Assembly: GCA_035549015.1 (NCBI GenBank)
Contig: DASZRW010000053.1
Span: 1-64,000 of the forward strand
Direction: 5' to 3'
DNA: 64,000 nucleotides
Origin: JAFDZV01 sp035549015
GTDB taxonomy: Bacteria > Bacteroidota > Ignavibacteria > OLB7
The notes under the pieces are model-generated. The model was not told the origin of the DNA. It saw only the letters and a list, made by a program, of their open reading frames with translations, and did no database searches. Below, piece by piece: positions 9,347 through 17,938 of the stretch. How positions within the stretch are numbered: position 1 is the stretch's first letter; each line of letters starts with the position of its first letter. The position numbers and the translations under genes were made by a program.

Positions 9347-10531
9347 TCAACAGCCCGTATATGAACGAACAGTCCGGCGGGTTGTTGTATCCGCGGCGAG
9401 GATATCGTCCAGTGTCGGGGCATCGCGCACGGGGATCTCCGTGAGCGCGCGTTCGATCAGGCGGGGGATATCGGTAAACGTGATGGTTCCATCCAGGAAG
9501 GCGGCAACGGCAACTTCGTTGGCTGCGTTGAGTATCGCCGGAGCGGTTCCCATTCGTTCCAGCGCCTCGTAGGCAAGGCGCAGGGCGGGGAAGCGGCCGG
9601 TGTCCGGCTCGAAGAATGTGAGCGTTCCGATCGCGGAGAGCGAGAGGCGCGGGTGCGTGTTGGCGATCCGTTCGGGATAGGCGAGGGCGTATTGGATCGG
9701 CAGGCGCATGTCCGGCAGTCCGAGCTGCGCCTTCACGGATCCGTCGATGAACTCCACCATGGAGTGGATGATGGACTGCGGATGCACGACCACGGAAAGC
9801 CGATCGGGTTGCGCATCGAACAGCCACCGCGCCTCGATCACCTCCAGCCCCTTGTTCATGAGGGTTGCGGAGTCGATGGTGATCTTCGGTCCCATGCTCC
9901 AGTTTGGGTGCTTCAGTGCGCGTTCGGGGGTGATCGTCGCGAACTCCTCCGCGGGGAGTTCCCGGAAGGGGCCGCCGGATGCGGTGAGGATGATCCGCTC
10001 GATCTCCGAGGGCGATTCGCCGGCCAGACACTGAAAGATCGCGCTGTGCTCGCTGTCCACGGGGATCAACGTGCCGCCGTAGTCCTTCAGCAGGCAGTTG
10101 ATCAGCTCGCCGGCAACAACAAGCGTCTCCTTGTTCGCAAGCGCGATGCGCTTGCCGGCGCGAATGGCGGCGATGGTCGGCACCAGGCCGGCGAACCCCA
10201 CCATTGCGCTCATCACCACATCGACGCCCGGGTAGGTCGCAGCCCGGAGAAGCCCTTCGTCTCCCACGAGGATCTCCACGCGGCCGGGATTCCTGCGGTG
10301 CAGTTCTTGGGCGGCGCGCTCCTCGCGCACCACCACCAGGTCGGGATGGAACTCTGCGATCTGATCGGCCAGGAGTTCGATGTTCCGGTTGGTGGTAAGG
10401 CAGGCGGCTCGATACCGGTCAGGGTTCGCCCGGACCACATCCAGCGTCTGCGTTCCGATCGAACCGGTTGCGCCGAGAATCGTGATGGACTGCACGCGGG
10501 ATCGGAGTTCGGAAGGATGAGAGATGCTCAA
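9347..10531 (-). CDS. dxr: 1-deoxy-D-xylulose 5-phosphate reductoisomerase
   Basis: 394 residues. Dxr converts DXP to 2-C-methyl-D-erythritol 4-phosphate with NADPH, the committed step of the MEP isoprenoid pathway. Seen: the NADPH-binding ILGATGSIGTQTLDV; LANKETLVVAGELI; the metal and substrate region PVDSEHSAIFQ; the flexible loop HPNWSMGPKITIDSATLMNKG; and VVHPQSIIHSMVEF with PDMRLPIQYAL. The start could also be a GTG 12 codons in (VQSITILG). It follows the RNase E/G gene by 92 bases on the same strand and precedes rseP by 301 bases. Confidence 0.96.
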   Translation of the reverse strand: MSISHPSELRSRVQSITILGATGSIGTQTLDVVRANPDRYRAACLTTNRNIELLADQIAEFHPDLVVVREERAAQELHRRNPGRVEILVGDEGLLRAATYPGVDVVMSAMVGFAGLVPTIAAIRAGKRIALANKETLVVAGELINCLLKDYGGTLIPVDSEHSAIFQCLAGESPSEIERIILTASGGPFRELPAEEFATITPERALKHPNWSMGPKITIDSATLMNKGLEVIEARWLFDAQPDRLSVVVHPQSIIHSMVEFIDGSVKAQLGLPDMRLPIQYALAYPERIANTHPRLSLSAIGTLTFFEPDTGRFPALRLAYEALERMGTAPAILNAANEVAVAAFLDGTITFTDIPRLIERALTEIPVRDAPTLDDILAADTTTRRTVRSYTGC

Positions 10532-10623
10532 CGACGCGAGCGTTTGTTGAAGGGGGGCGCCGCGGTCGGATCCGTCCGCGGCGCCATCGATAATCTGAGC
10601 CGTCAGGGATGCCGCACCTGCGG

Positions 10624-13600
10624 CTACTCGGTGCCGGAGTCGTCTCCGGTCGGTTTGCTTCGGCGCGGTGCGCGCGCCTTGCGTGTCTTCGGTTCCGCTT
10701 CGCTGCCGGCTGCGGGCTCCGGAGCGGTCCCTTCCGGCAGCGCCGTGCGCCGCGGCTGCCGCTTCGGGCGCTGCGCCGGCTCCGCCTGCGGTTCCACCTG
10801 GGGTGCCACGGCGGCGCCTTCAGCCGGCACCGGCTTCGTGCGGCCGGTTGATCCGGTCGAACCGGCCCGTCCCTTTCGCGGAGTGCGTACGGCCGGCGCC
10901 TGCTCCTCCGTTGCCGCAACCGCCGGACCCTCGTGAGCCGGTGCAGTCAGCGGCAGCACCTGCTGTGCCTCATGACGGCCCTTGCGGGGTGCCGGTGCAC
11001 GTCTCGTACCCTTGCGTGGTTCGGGTGCGGGCGATTGCTCCGCATGCGCGGGCTCTACCACGGGTGCGCTCCGTTCCGGTGCGCTGCTCTGCTCCGGCCG
11101 CTCGCGTTCCGGGCGTGGAGCGCCCGTGCTGCGTGCTGCTGGCCCATCGGCGCCATGCGGAGCCGTTTCCTGCCCCTCGTGCCGTCGTTCCGGACGCCGG
11201 CGATCGTTGCGCCGATCCTCCTGCCGTCCTTCCGGACGACGACCATCCTGCTGATCGTTCCGCGTCGCATCCTCCCGCCGCTCGCCGATATTTGGTCCCC
11301 CCGCATGACGTGCATCGCCGGGATGCTGGCCGCTTCTCCGTTCATCGTTGCGCCGTTCACCGCTGCGTCTCTCATCGCCGCGCCGTTCGCCCCGCGGCTC
11401 GTCATTTCTCTGTCCGTCTCTCTGTCCGGTGCCGCGGGAATCCGCAGCGCGCGGTTCGGAACCGCGCCGGCCGTCCCCTCGGCGTTCGTCGCCTCGACGT
11501 TCGTCCGCCCGCCGTTCGCCTGCGCGCGCATCGTCGTGCGTACGCTTCTCGCCTCTCTGCTCGTCCGGGCGGCGGCCCTCACTACGATGATCGTCAGCGC
11601 GGCGTTCGTCGCGGCGATTCTCGTTTCTCCGCTCGTCGCCGCGGCGTTCCTCGCCTCGACGTTCGTTCTTCTGTGCCGGTTCGCCGTGGCGATCCGGCCC
11701 TTTCGGCCGGTCGCCGTGCGCATTCGGCTCCCGACTGCCGCTCCGTTCGCCGTCGCGTTTGTTCCGGTCGCGGCGCTCGGTATCACGCCGTTCACCGTCG
11801 CGAGCGGCACCGGCCTGCGGTGCCCGATCCTTTCTGTTGTCGCGCTGGTCGTGCCCATTGCGATCGTCGCGCGAAGAACGTTCGCCGCGCTCCTTCCGGT
11901 CGCCATACCCGCGCTTCTCGCGCGCATCACCACGCTCGTCGTGCCGCCGTTCGTCTCCATCGCGGCCGGCCGCCTCGCGCCGTTCCTCCTCCTTGCGCGC
12001 CTCCTCCTTCTTGGCCTCCAGCTTGCGTGCCTTCTCCTCCTTCTTGCGGGCATTCGGGTCCTCGGCGAACTTCTCCGTGATATCGGCCTGAAGCCTGGTG
12101 GAAAAGAATCGGAAGTCCGATACCGGAAGCGACTCATCCGGCACAACCTTGATGCGCACGAAGTACTTCAGCATCATCCGCGTCAGCCGGCTCATCTCTC
12201 CCTCGGTGAGGTAGTTGATGATCATCGGGTTTGCGGTGAGGGTGAGGCGGAACTCGCGCGAGCCTTCCTTGAAGCGTTGCAGCCAGCGTTCGATGTTGCG
12301 GGCAACGGTGCTCTTGGACTGTACGAGTCCGCTGCCGGAACAGATGGGGCACGGCTCGGACATCGTCTGTACAACCTGCTGGCGGATACGCTGGCGTGTC
12401 ATCTGCACCAGGCCGAACTGCGTCATCGGCAGCACCACGGACTTCGCGCGGTCGCGCCGCATTTCCTTCTTCAGTTCGTCGTAGACCTTCTTCCGGTTCT
12501 TCTCGTCGTACAGATCGATGAAGTCGATCACCAGCAGCCCGCCGATATCACGCAGCCTGATCTGCCGGGCAATCTCCCGGGCGGATTCCAGGTTGGTGCG
12601 GAGCGAGTTCAGCTCCTGATCCTTCTTGCCCGCGTAGCGACCGGAGTTCACGTCGATCACCATCATCGCCTCGGTCTGGTCCAGAATCACGTAACCGCCG
12701 GATGGGATGTACACACGGCGATCGGCGATCTTCTGGATCTCCCGCTCGATGTTGAACTCGTCGAAGATCGGCCGCGATCCGGTGTACAACTCCACCTTGT
12801 CCGCAAGGCCGGGGGCGGCCCATTCCACGTAGTCGCGGATCTCCTTGTAGAGCGCCTTGTTGTCGATCACAACCCGGTTGGTATCGGGCGTGAAGAGATC
12901 GCGCATCACCGTGTTGGCGATGGACTGATCCTTGTAGAGGAGGGTGGGCTGCTCGTTCGCCTTCAGCTTCTGTTCGATCTCGCGCCAGGTCTCGATCAGC
13001 TTCATGAGATCCTGCTTGATCACCTCCTCGTCCTTGTCCTGCGCCACCGTGCGGATGATGCAGCCATGCCCCTCGGGAAGAATGCTCTTGGCGATGCGGC
13101 GCAGGCGCCGGCGCTCCTTCATGTTCTGAACCTTGCGCGAGATACCGATTGCGGGATCGAGCGGGAGCAGCACCAGGAATCGCCCGGGGAGGCTCACCTT
13201 CGTGGTGACACGCACCCCCTTGGATGCGTACGATTCGCGGGTCACCTGTACGATGACATCCTGCCCCTTCTCCAGAGCGATGGTAACCTCACCGGAACGC
13301 TTCGTCTGAAACGTCGGAAGCTTGGCATCCACCGTGGAGCCCTTCACGTCGTCGTCGCCGGCCCGGCCACGCCTGGCGCGCGGTGCAGCCGCCTTCTTCG
13401 TGGACCGGCTCGCCGTCTTCCCGGGCGTCGAATCCTTTCCGGTGCCGGCCTCGTCCGGACCGCTCTCGCCGGCTGCCGGCGTTTCCTTGCGGCGCGACCC
13501 GGCGCGCTTCTTCGGCGCCGGTGTATCCCCTTCGGGGTTCTCCGCCGCCTGCTTTCCGCCGCGCGGTGCGCGGGCGGGAATGTGTTCCGCCTCGACGCTC

Positions 13601-15252
13601 AGCGGCGTCCCGGCGTGATCATGCTCGCGGCGTTCGCCGCCGGAGCGCCCCGAATCCTCCGCCCGATGCCCGGCTCGTTCACCGGTATGGCTCTCGGGGG
13701 ATTCGGGCCTGCGATCTGCAACCACCTGCCGCGGGCCCTCGTGCCGTTCTTCGCCATGCGTGCGATGCTCCGGCGCCGGGCGTCCCTCCCGATCCGCCCC
13801 GCTGCTGCGGGCGCCATCGCGGCCGCCATTACGGGGACCGCCGTCGGAGCGCCGTGCGGAATCACTGCGCTGATCGCGGTCGGTGGAATGCCGGCGGTCA
13901 TCCGGGCGCCGTTCCTCACTGGAACGGCCGCTGCCGAGGGCCGGCGGCTCCTGCGGCTGCGGAGCATTCGGTGTGGTCTGCTGCGCGCCGTCCGGCCGAT
14001 CGTGTTCGCCTCCGCGCTTGCGGCGATTTCTGCCGCCGCGCCGTCCGCGCCGCCTGCGGCGACCCTCGCGGTTCTGTTCGTTGTTCTCCTGGTGCTCATC
14101 GTCCTCCGCATCGCCGTCATGGCCTGCGCCATCTTCGCGATCGTCATCCTCATCCCGATCGCGGTCATCGTCGTCATCGGCTCCGGCGTCCGCACGTTCG
14201 CGATGGGGAGGTTCGTTGCGGCGTCCGCGCTCTTCAGCGTCCCGCTGCCGGTGTGGCCCGTGGCCGCGCCCGCTGTCGTCGTGCCGGCCTTCGCCTGCCG
14301 GTTGCTCAGCGGCGTCCTCATCTTCCTCGGCGTCGTCGTCGCGATCGTCACCCTCCCGTTCCTCGTGCGAGCCGTCCGCCGTACTCTCGGAATCGCGCCG
14401 GCGATTGCGCCCGCGGCCTCCACGGCGTCCGCGCTTCCGCTTGCGCCGCTTGGGTTCCTCCGATCCCTCCTCGCCGGCCGTCTGAACGGAGTCCTCACCA
14501 TCGATCGGTTCGGCGCCGGTCCCGTCAAGCTCCTCCTGTTCCTCATGCCGGCGGCTCTCGCCTCCGCGCACGTCGCGTCCGCCCGGCTTCCGGCCGGCCT
14601 GCGCGGCGTCGGTACGGCGCGGGCCCCCGGCATCCTCCGCATCTCCGGTACGGCGTCCATCGCCTCTGCGCTCATCGCTGCGGCGCTCGTCGCTGCGGCG
14701 TTCGTCGCCCTGGCGCACATCGCGTCCGGATTCGGGTTTGCCACCACGGCGCGCGGACCTGTCGCGCGGCTCCGGGTGCTCGGCCTGATGAGTGCCGTGT
14801 GCACCCTCATCGGTCCGTTCGCCTGTGCTTTCTGCATCATGCGGCTCGCGGCCGCGGCGGTCATGGCGGTTGGAATCTTTCTTTCTGGCGTCGCTGCCGG
14901 ACTTCCTGTCGCCCGGGGCCGATGCCTTTGCGCTCTTTCGCGGGGCGGCCTTCTCGTCGGCAGCCTCCTGATCGTCATCGTCATCCTCGTCGCGCTCGTC
15001 AAGCAGATCCTTGAACTCATCGAGCGCCGATCCGACATCGGAGAAATGGAGAAACGCATCCTGCGGCTCTCCGATATCGATGAAGGCGGCGTTCATTCCC
15101 TGGACGACGCGTTCGACGCGTCCAAGGTAGATGGAGCCTACATGGCGCTCCTTGTCTGGAACTTCGAGGAAAATTTCTGCGAGACGATCGTCCTCGGTAA
15201 TGGCAACGCGGATCTCACTCGAGGTCGCGTTAATAACTATCTCTTTCTTCAT
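10624..15252 (-). CDS. rng: RNase E/G family endoribonuclease with a giant disordered insertion and tail
   Basis: 1542 residues; Rne/Rng enzymes usually have about 500-1060. The N terminus (MKKEIVINATSSEIRVAI) and first half of the S1 domain (GSIYLGRVERVVQGMNAAFIDIG, DAFLHF) end near residue 75. About 560 residues of D/E/R/G-rich sequence with RGG-like clusters follow. The S1 domain then resumes near 640 (GEVTIALEKGQDVIVQV), and the 5'-sensor and DNase I-like core is complete: catalytic MMVIDVNSGRY (about 862) and LLVIDFIDLYD (about 909), and the Zn-link CPICSGSG (about 970). A second Arg-rich tail runs from about 1064 to the end. Role: cleavage of single-stranded mRNA and rRNA precursors. 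No SD precedes the ATG. Confidence 0.93.
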   Translation of the reverse strand: MKKEIVINATSSEIRVAITEDDRLAEIFLEVPDKERHVGSIYLGRVERVVQGMNAAFIDIGEPQDAFLHFSDVGSALDEFKDLLDERDEDDDDDQEAADEKAAPRKSAKASAPGDRKSGSDARKKDSNRHDRRGREPHDAESTGERTDEGAHGTHQAEHPEPRDRSARRGGKPESGRDVRQGDERRSDERRSDERRGDGRRTGDAEDAGGPRRTDAAQAGRKPGGRDVRGGESRRHEEQEELDGTGAEPIDGEDSVQTAGEEGSEEPKRRKRKRGRRGGRGRNRRRDSESTADGSHEEREGDDRDDDAEEDEDAAEQPAGEGRHDDSGRGHGPHRQRDAEERGRRNEPPHRERADAGADDDDDRDRDEDDDREDGAGHDGDAEDDEHQENNEQNREGRRRRRGRRGGRNRRKRGGEHDRPDGAQQTTPNAPQPQEPPALGSGRSSEERRPDDRRHSTDRDQRSDSARRSDGGPRNGGRDGARSSGADREGRPAPEHRTHGEERHEGPRQVVADRRPESPESHTGERAGHRAEDSGRSGGERREHDHAGTPLSVEAEHIPARAPRGGKQAAENPEGDTPAPKKRAGSRRKETPAAGESGPDEAGTGKDSTPGKTASRSTKKAAAPRARRGRAGDDDVKGSTVDAKLPTFQTKRSGEVTIALEKGQDVIVQVTRESYASKGVRVTTKVSLPGRFLVLLPLDPAIGISRKVQNMKERRRLRRIAKSILPEGHGCIIRTVAQDKDEEVIKQDLMKLIETWREIEQKLKANEQPTLLYKDQSIANTVMRDLFTPDTNRVVIDNKALYKEIRDYVEWAAPGLADKVELYTGSRPIFDEFNIEREIQKIADRRVYIPSGGYVILDQTEAMMVIDVNSGRYAGKKDQELNSLRTNLESAREIARQIRLRDIGGLLVIDFIDLYDEKNRKKVYDELKKEMRRDRAKSVVLPMTQFGLVQMTRQRIRQQVVQTMSEPCPICSGSGLVQSKSTVARNIERWLQRFKEGSREFRLTLTANPMIINYLTEGEMSRLTRMMLKYFVRIKVVPDESLPVSDFRFFSTRLQADITEKFAEDPNARKKEEKARKLEAKKEEARKEEERREAAGRDGDERRHDERGDAREKRGYGDRKERGERSSRDDRNGHDQRDNRKDRAPQAGAARDGERRDTERRDRNKRDGERSGSREPNAHGDRPKGPDRHGEPAQKNERRGEERRGDERRNENRRDERRADDHRSEGRRPDEQRGEKRTHDDARAGERRADERRGDERRGDGRRGSEPRAADSRGTGQRDGQRNDEPRGERRGDERRSGERRNDERRSGQHPGDARHAGGPNIGERREDATRNDQQDGRRPEGRQEDRRNDRRRPERRHEGQETAPHGADGPAARSTGAPRPERERPEQSSAPERSAPVVEPAHAEQSPAPEPRKGTRRAPAPRKGRHEAQQVLPLTAPAHEGPAVAATEEQAPAVRTPRKGRAGSTGSTGRTKPVPAEGAAVAPQVEPQAEPAQRPKRQPRRTALPEGTAPEPAAGSEAEPKTRKARAPRRSKPTGDDSGTE

Positions 15253-15616
15253 GGAAGGGTACGAAAGGCCGTGGGCAACCAGCAGGATGGTGTTGGAGCG
15301 AGAGAGGAGGGAACGCGGCGAGGAGAGCGATGGGAATGGGTTGCTGGCGACCGTAGGATCGAGGGCGAGGGAACCGCATATCGACGCGACATACCCCGGG
15401 GGAGGAGAATCGCGAGGGATTCAGTGATCGGCAACGCAAAGCAACAACCTTTCTCCTGGCAGCGGTGACGCTGTCGCGCGGCGAGATGGGGCGCGATGCG
15501 AATCGATGTTCATTGCTGAACCCGGCGCGCGCACGTCCATCTCGGCACCCGGCGCGGCGTCAACCAATCTGCGCCAAGACGTGCCACGGTTAGTGGACTG
15601 AGTGAACAAATAAAAA
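15253..15616. other. Gene-free stretch upstream of the RNase E/G gene
   Basis: About 360 bases between the SRP RNA and the RNase E/G start, both minus strand. No protein I can support. It must hold the leader of the RNase gene; RNase E homologs often control themselves through a long 5' UTR, but I cannot identify a specific structure here. Confidence 0.4.
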
Positions 15617-15716
15617 GAGGTCAAGCTGAACTGTGTCGCACCTGCCAATACTGACCGCTGCTTCCTTCCGGACCTGACGGGATTGGGTACGACATGGTCG
15701 CACAGGACTTGACCTC
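15617..15716 (-). ncRNA. ffs: Signal recognition particle RNA (4.5S, small bacterial type)
   Basis: On the minus strand the conserved apical domain GTCAGGTCCGGAAGGAAGCA is present; this is the Ffh-binding helix 8 with its GGAA tetraloop and symmetric loop. The roughly 100-nt transcript is closed by a terminal stem, GAGGTCAAG at the 5' end pairing with CTTGACCTC at the 3' end, followed by TTTTTATTT, so the closing stem can also act as terminator. It partners Ffh in cotranslational targeting to the membrane. A short form without an Alu domain, as in most Gram-negatives. Confidence 0.96.
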
Positions 15717-15735
15717 AAGATTTTCAAGTTGGTTC

Positions 15736-15765
15736 AATATACACCCGGCGCTTCACGTGACCAAA
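15736..15765 (-). promoter_or_regulatory. Putative promoter of the SRP RNA gene
   Basis: Read on the minus strand, TTTG (plus 15762-15765) is followed after 20 bases by TATATTGAAC (TATATT at plus 15736-15741). This resembles the Bacteroidota -33 TTTG / -7 TAnnTTTG promoter and lies about 20 bases before the RNA 5' end. The same TATATTGAAC precedes the tRNA-Leu gene. Confidence 0.6.
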
Positions 15766-16190
15766 CAAAGTTGCCTCCTGCACGCATCTCTTCGCCGAAT
15801 CGCGCAGCACGATGCAGCAGTCCGGTGCGCGCAGCGCACGCAGCGCCATGTCCAATTTTCAATCGGCGAATGCTCTTATCTCAATGATGATCGTCCGCCG
15901 AGACGCTCTCATTCCTGTCTCCCGGCTCCTCTCGAACGGAGGAAGTCCGGGGGCTTCCCCAACATCGCAACACCGCTTCGTTTCGTCCGGGCGGATCGCC
16001 GCCGGACTCCCTCCCGCATCAGTGCAGGCAGTGCCATCGAGCGTATGGGTACCGGGCCGTGAACCGTCCGGACGCGAGCCTGTGCGGCCTCGGCAGGCGC
16101 AGCCGATGAATCCAACCGGCGTGTCCGCAGGCATTCTACCTGTTCGGCATCTCCCGCCGGCACGTTCTACACATCTCCATTCAATCATCG
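15766..16190. other. Gene-free stretch before the Cys-rich protein
   Basis: About 425 bases between the divergent SRP RNA and the next plus-strand gene. An open frame continuous with that gene extends back to 15812, but it is Arg/Ser/Pro-rich and lacks family features, so I treat it as untranslated. No promoter consensus stands out. Confidence 0.4.
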
Positions 16191-16204
16191 AGGAGGCTCA
16201 GATC

Positions 16205-16654
16205 ATGATTCGCACTTCACACTTCCGCCTCGCAATTGTTTCAGCGCTGTTGCTGGCAGCCATCGCCTTCACGGCAGCGCCGCGTGTGCATGCGCAGATT
16301 ACCTGCAACGGCTGCCGCTGGGTTACGGTTATCGTTGATCGGGATGTCTGCACCGCAGAGTTCTGCATGCGCACGGCGGACTGCGAGATCTGCTATCAGG
16401 TGGATCCGGGCAACACCTATCGGATCGAATGCGTTGACGGCGCAACCTTCAAGATGCTGGTCTGCATCCGGAACGGCGTGCCCACATACGCCACCATTCC
16501 AGTGAACGGCTGTACCATCAACTACTCGGTTCCCGGTGGCTGTTGCATGCGTGCATGCCTGACACTGGTGAACGGCTGCTACGAACTTCACTTCAATCAC
16601 GGCCCGGGTCCGTGCGCGGCATGCATACAGGATGAGGAGGAGGTGGTGCACTGA
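16205..16654 (+). CDS. Small secreted cysteine-rich protein, function unknown
   Basis: 149 residues from the ATG at 16205, chosen because a strong SD (AGGAGG, 16191-16196) lies 8 bases upstream and the product opens with a signal peptide (FRLAIVSALLLAAIAFTAA, cleavage after VHA near residue 30). The mature part of about 119 residues has 15 cysteines, several as CxxC-like pairs (TCNGC, CEIC, CAAC) and one CC, suggesting a disulfide-rich extracytoplasmic fold. It ends in an acidic stretch (QDEEEVVH). I do not recognise the family. It is monocistronic as far as can be seen. Confidence 0.8.
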   Translation: MIRTSHFRLAIVSALLLAAIAFTAAPRVHAQITCNGCRWVTVIVDRDVCTAEFCMRTADCEICYQVDPGNTYRIECVDGATFKMLVCIRNGVPTYATIPVNGCTINYSVPGGCCMRACLTLVNGCYELHFNHGPGPCAACIQDEEEVVH

Positions 16655-16680
16655 GGGCTCACACCCGGTGCCGCTTCGTT

Positions 16681-16720
16681 CCGGCGCATCCCGGCGCATC
16701 CCGGCGCATCCCGGCGCAGC
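16681..16720. repeat. Short tandem repeat, four 10-bp units
   Basis: CCGGCGCATC is repeated four times (the last unit ends CAGC) in the 208-base gap after the Cys-rich protein gene. Simple tandem repeat; no function seen. Confidence 0.9.
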
Positions 16721-16862
16721 AGCGGCGCCAGCATGCGGTAGCACCGCCGCGCACCGGTAATGCCATCCTATCGTAGTACGATCCGTTCCGATGCGGATCA
16801 TGACGATGTTCAAACGGTACCCGGTGATGCAGGGCATTGCGGCTCTGCATTATCGGGCCGTG

Positions 16863-17666
16863 TTACGCCTCGGCGGGCGGATGGCTCCAGGCTGCTTCGA
16901 TCGCCTCCCGGAACAGCGCGTTCAGATCATCGCTCTCCCGTTCCGGTGTTCGCGCCACGCGAAGGCCGTTCGCGTGGCGGGCGAGTTCGCTCTCGATGAA
17001 GCTGCTGATGGCGGGAATGCGCGGGCCCGTTCCCAGCTCCACATCCTCGAGCTTCTTCTGCCGGAGATGTTCGATCGCATCGCGCAGCTCTCCCGGCTCC
17101 AGCATCGTCTCCACCAGGCGCTGAAACTCGATCGGTGCAACACCACGGTCCTCTTCGATCCATCGAATTGCCAGCAGCGGACGAAGCACGTAGAAGTACT
17201 TCTTCAGCGATACCGTCTTCCCCTGCAGATAGGCGCGGGAGTTCCCCTCGGCCATATGGAGATAGTGGTATGCACATGCCCTGGGCGAATAGTAGACCGG
17301 AACCATGGCGCGGAGCCGCTCTACGAGCGGCGCATGTGCCCGGTAGACGATCGGCGAGCAGAGCCACTCCAGCAGCGGAGGGTTGGACTTGCGGAGCAGG
17401 CGCAGCGCCTTCGGGAGATCCCAGCCGTTGATATCCAGGATATCGTCGATCGGCAGCTCGATCACGTCGCGTGCAACCGCCGCATCGATCGAGAGGTACC
17501 AGTGGTGCCGGCGCACGTAGATGAAGCGCACATCGTAGTCGCTGTCGCGCGAGGGGAAGCCCCATGCCCTGCTTCCGGACTCGCATGCATGAATGATGCG
17601 AACCCCCTCCTCATGCTCCAGGCGTTCAAGGCGTTCCCGTATCCGTTCTCTCTGTTCGTTCTCCAT
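16863..17666 (-). CDS. RlaP-like predicted nucleotidyltransferase
   Basis: 267 residues from the ATG at 17666 (MENEQRERI); another ATG lies seven codons upstream. The signature of the pol-beta superfamily group PF10127 (RlaP) is clear: ESGSRAWGFPSRDSDYDVRF at about residues 29-48, with the GS motif and the Asp residues that bind metal and NTP. The conserved downstream segments (DINGWDLPKALRLLRKSNP, EWLCSPIVY, LKKYFYVLRPLLA) match the family. RlaP proteins are associated with RNA repair systems, but substrates are mostly unknown. No RNA ligase or other repair gene is nearby, so the role stays open. Confidence 0.85.
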   Translation of the reverse strand: MENEQRERIRERLERLEHEEGVRIIHACESGSRAWGFPSRDSDYDVRFIYVRRHHWYLSIDAAVARDVIELPIDDILDINGWDLPKALRLLRKSNPPLLEWLCSPIVYRAHAPLVERLRAMVPVYYSPRACAYHYLHMAEGNSRAYLQGKTVSLKKYFYVLRPLLAIRWIEEDRGVAPIEFQRLVETMLEPGELRDAIEHLRQKKLEDVELGTGPRIPAISSFIESELARHANGLRVARTPERESDDLNALFREAIEAAWSHPPAEA

Positions 17667-17881
17667 TGTCCGTTCCCTCGCCGACATGAATGCACGGCGG
17701 CCGGCGCCGTCGGTTGGCCCCGGCCGATCATGTTGCACACGCTGCGATCTCCGGGGCGTTACCTGCATCGATGAAACAATGGTGCGGCCTGAAGAGAGAG
17801 CGGCTGCGGATCGAACGCGAATTCGTGAATCGACGTGCCCCGGTCCGTGCATGCCGCCATCAGAGCATGGTTGAAAGCGAA

Positions 17882-17915
17882 ACGCCCCGGCAACGATACA
17901 ACGTTGCCGGGGCGT
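17882..17915 (-). terminator. Intrinsic terminator of clpX
   Basis: A perfect inverted repeat (ACGCCCCGGCAACG / CGTTGCCGGGGCGT, 6-nt loop) lies 24 bases after the clpX stop codon. On the minus strand it is followed by a T-rich run (TTTCGCTTTC). Confidence 0.85.
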
Positions 17916-17938
17916 CCGACACATCATCGGGATGGGGG

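Noticed and set aside
10933..15468. Plus-strand open frame of about 1511 codons opposite the RNase E/G gene
   Set aside because: Low-complexity antisense of Arg/Asp/Glu codons; no domain. The RNase reading is supported by catalytic motifs at both ends.
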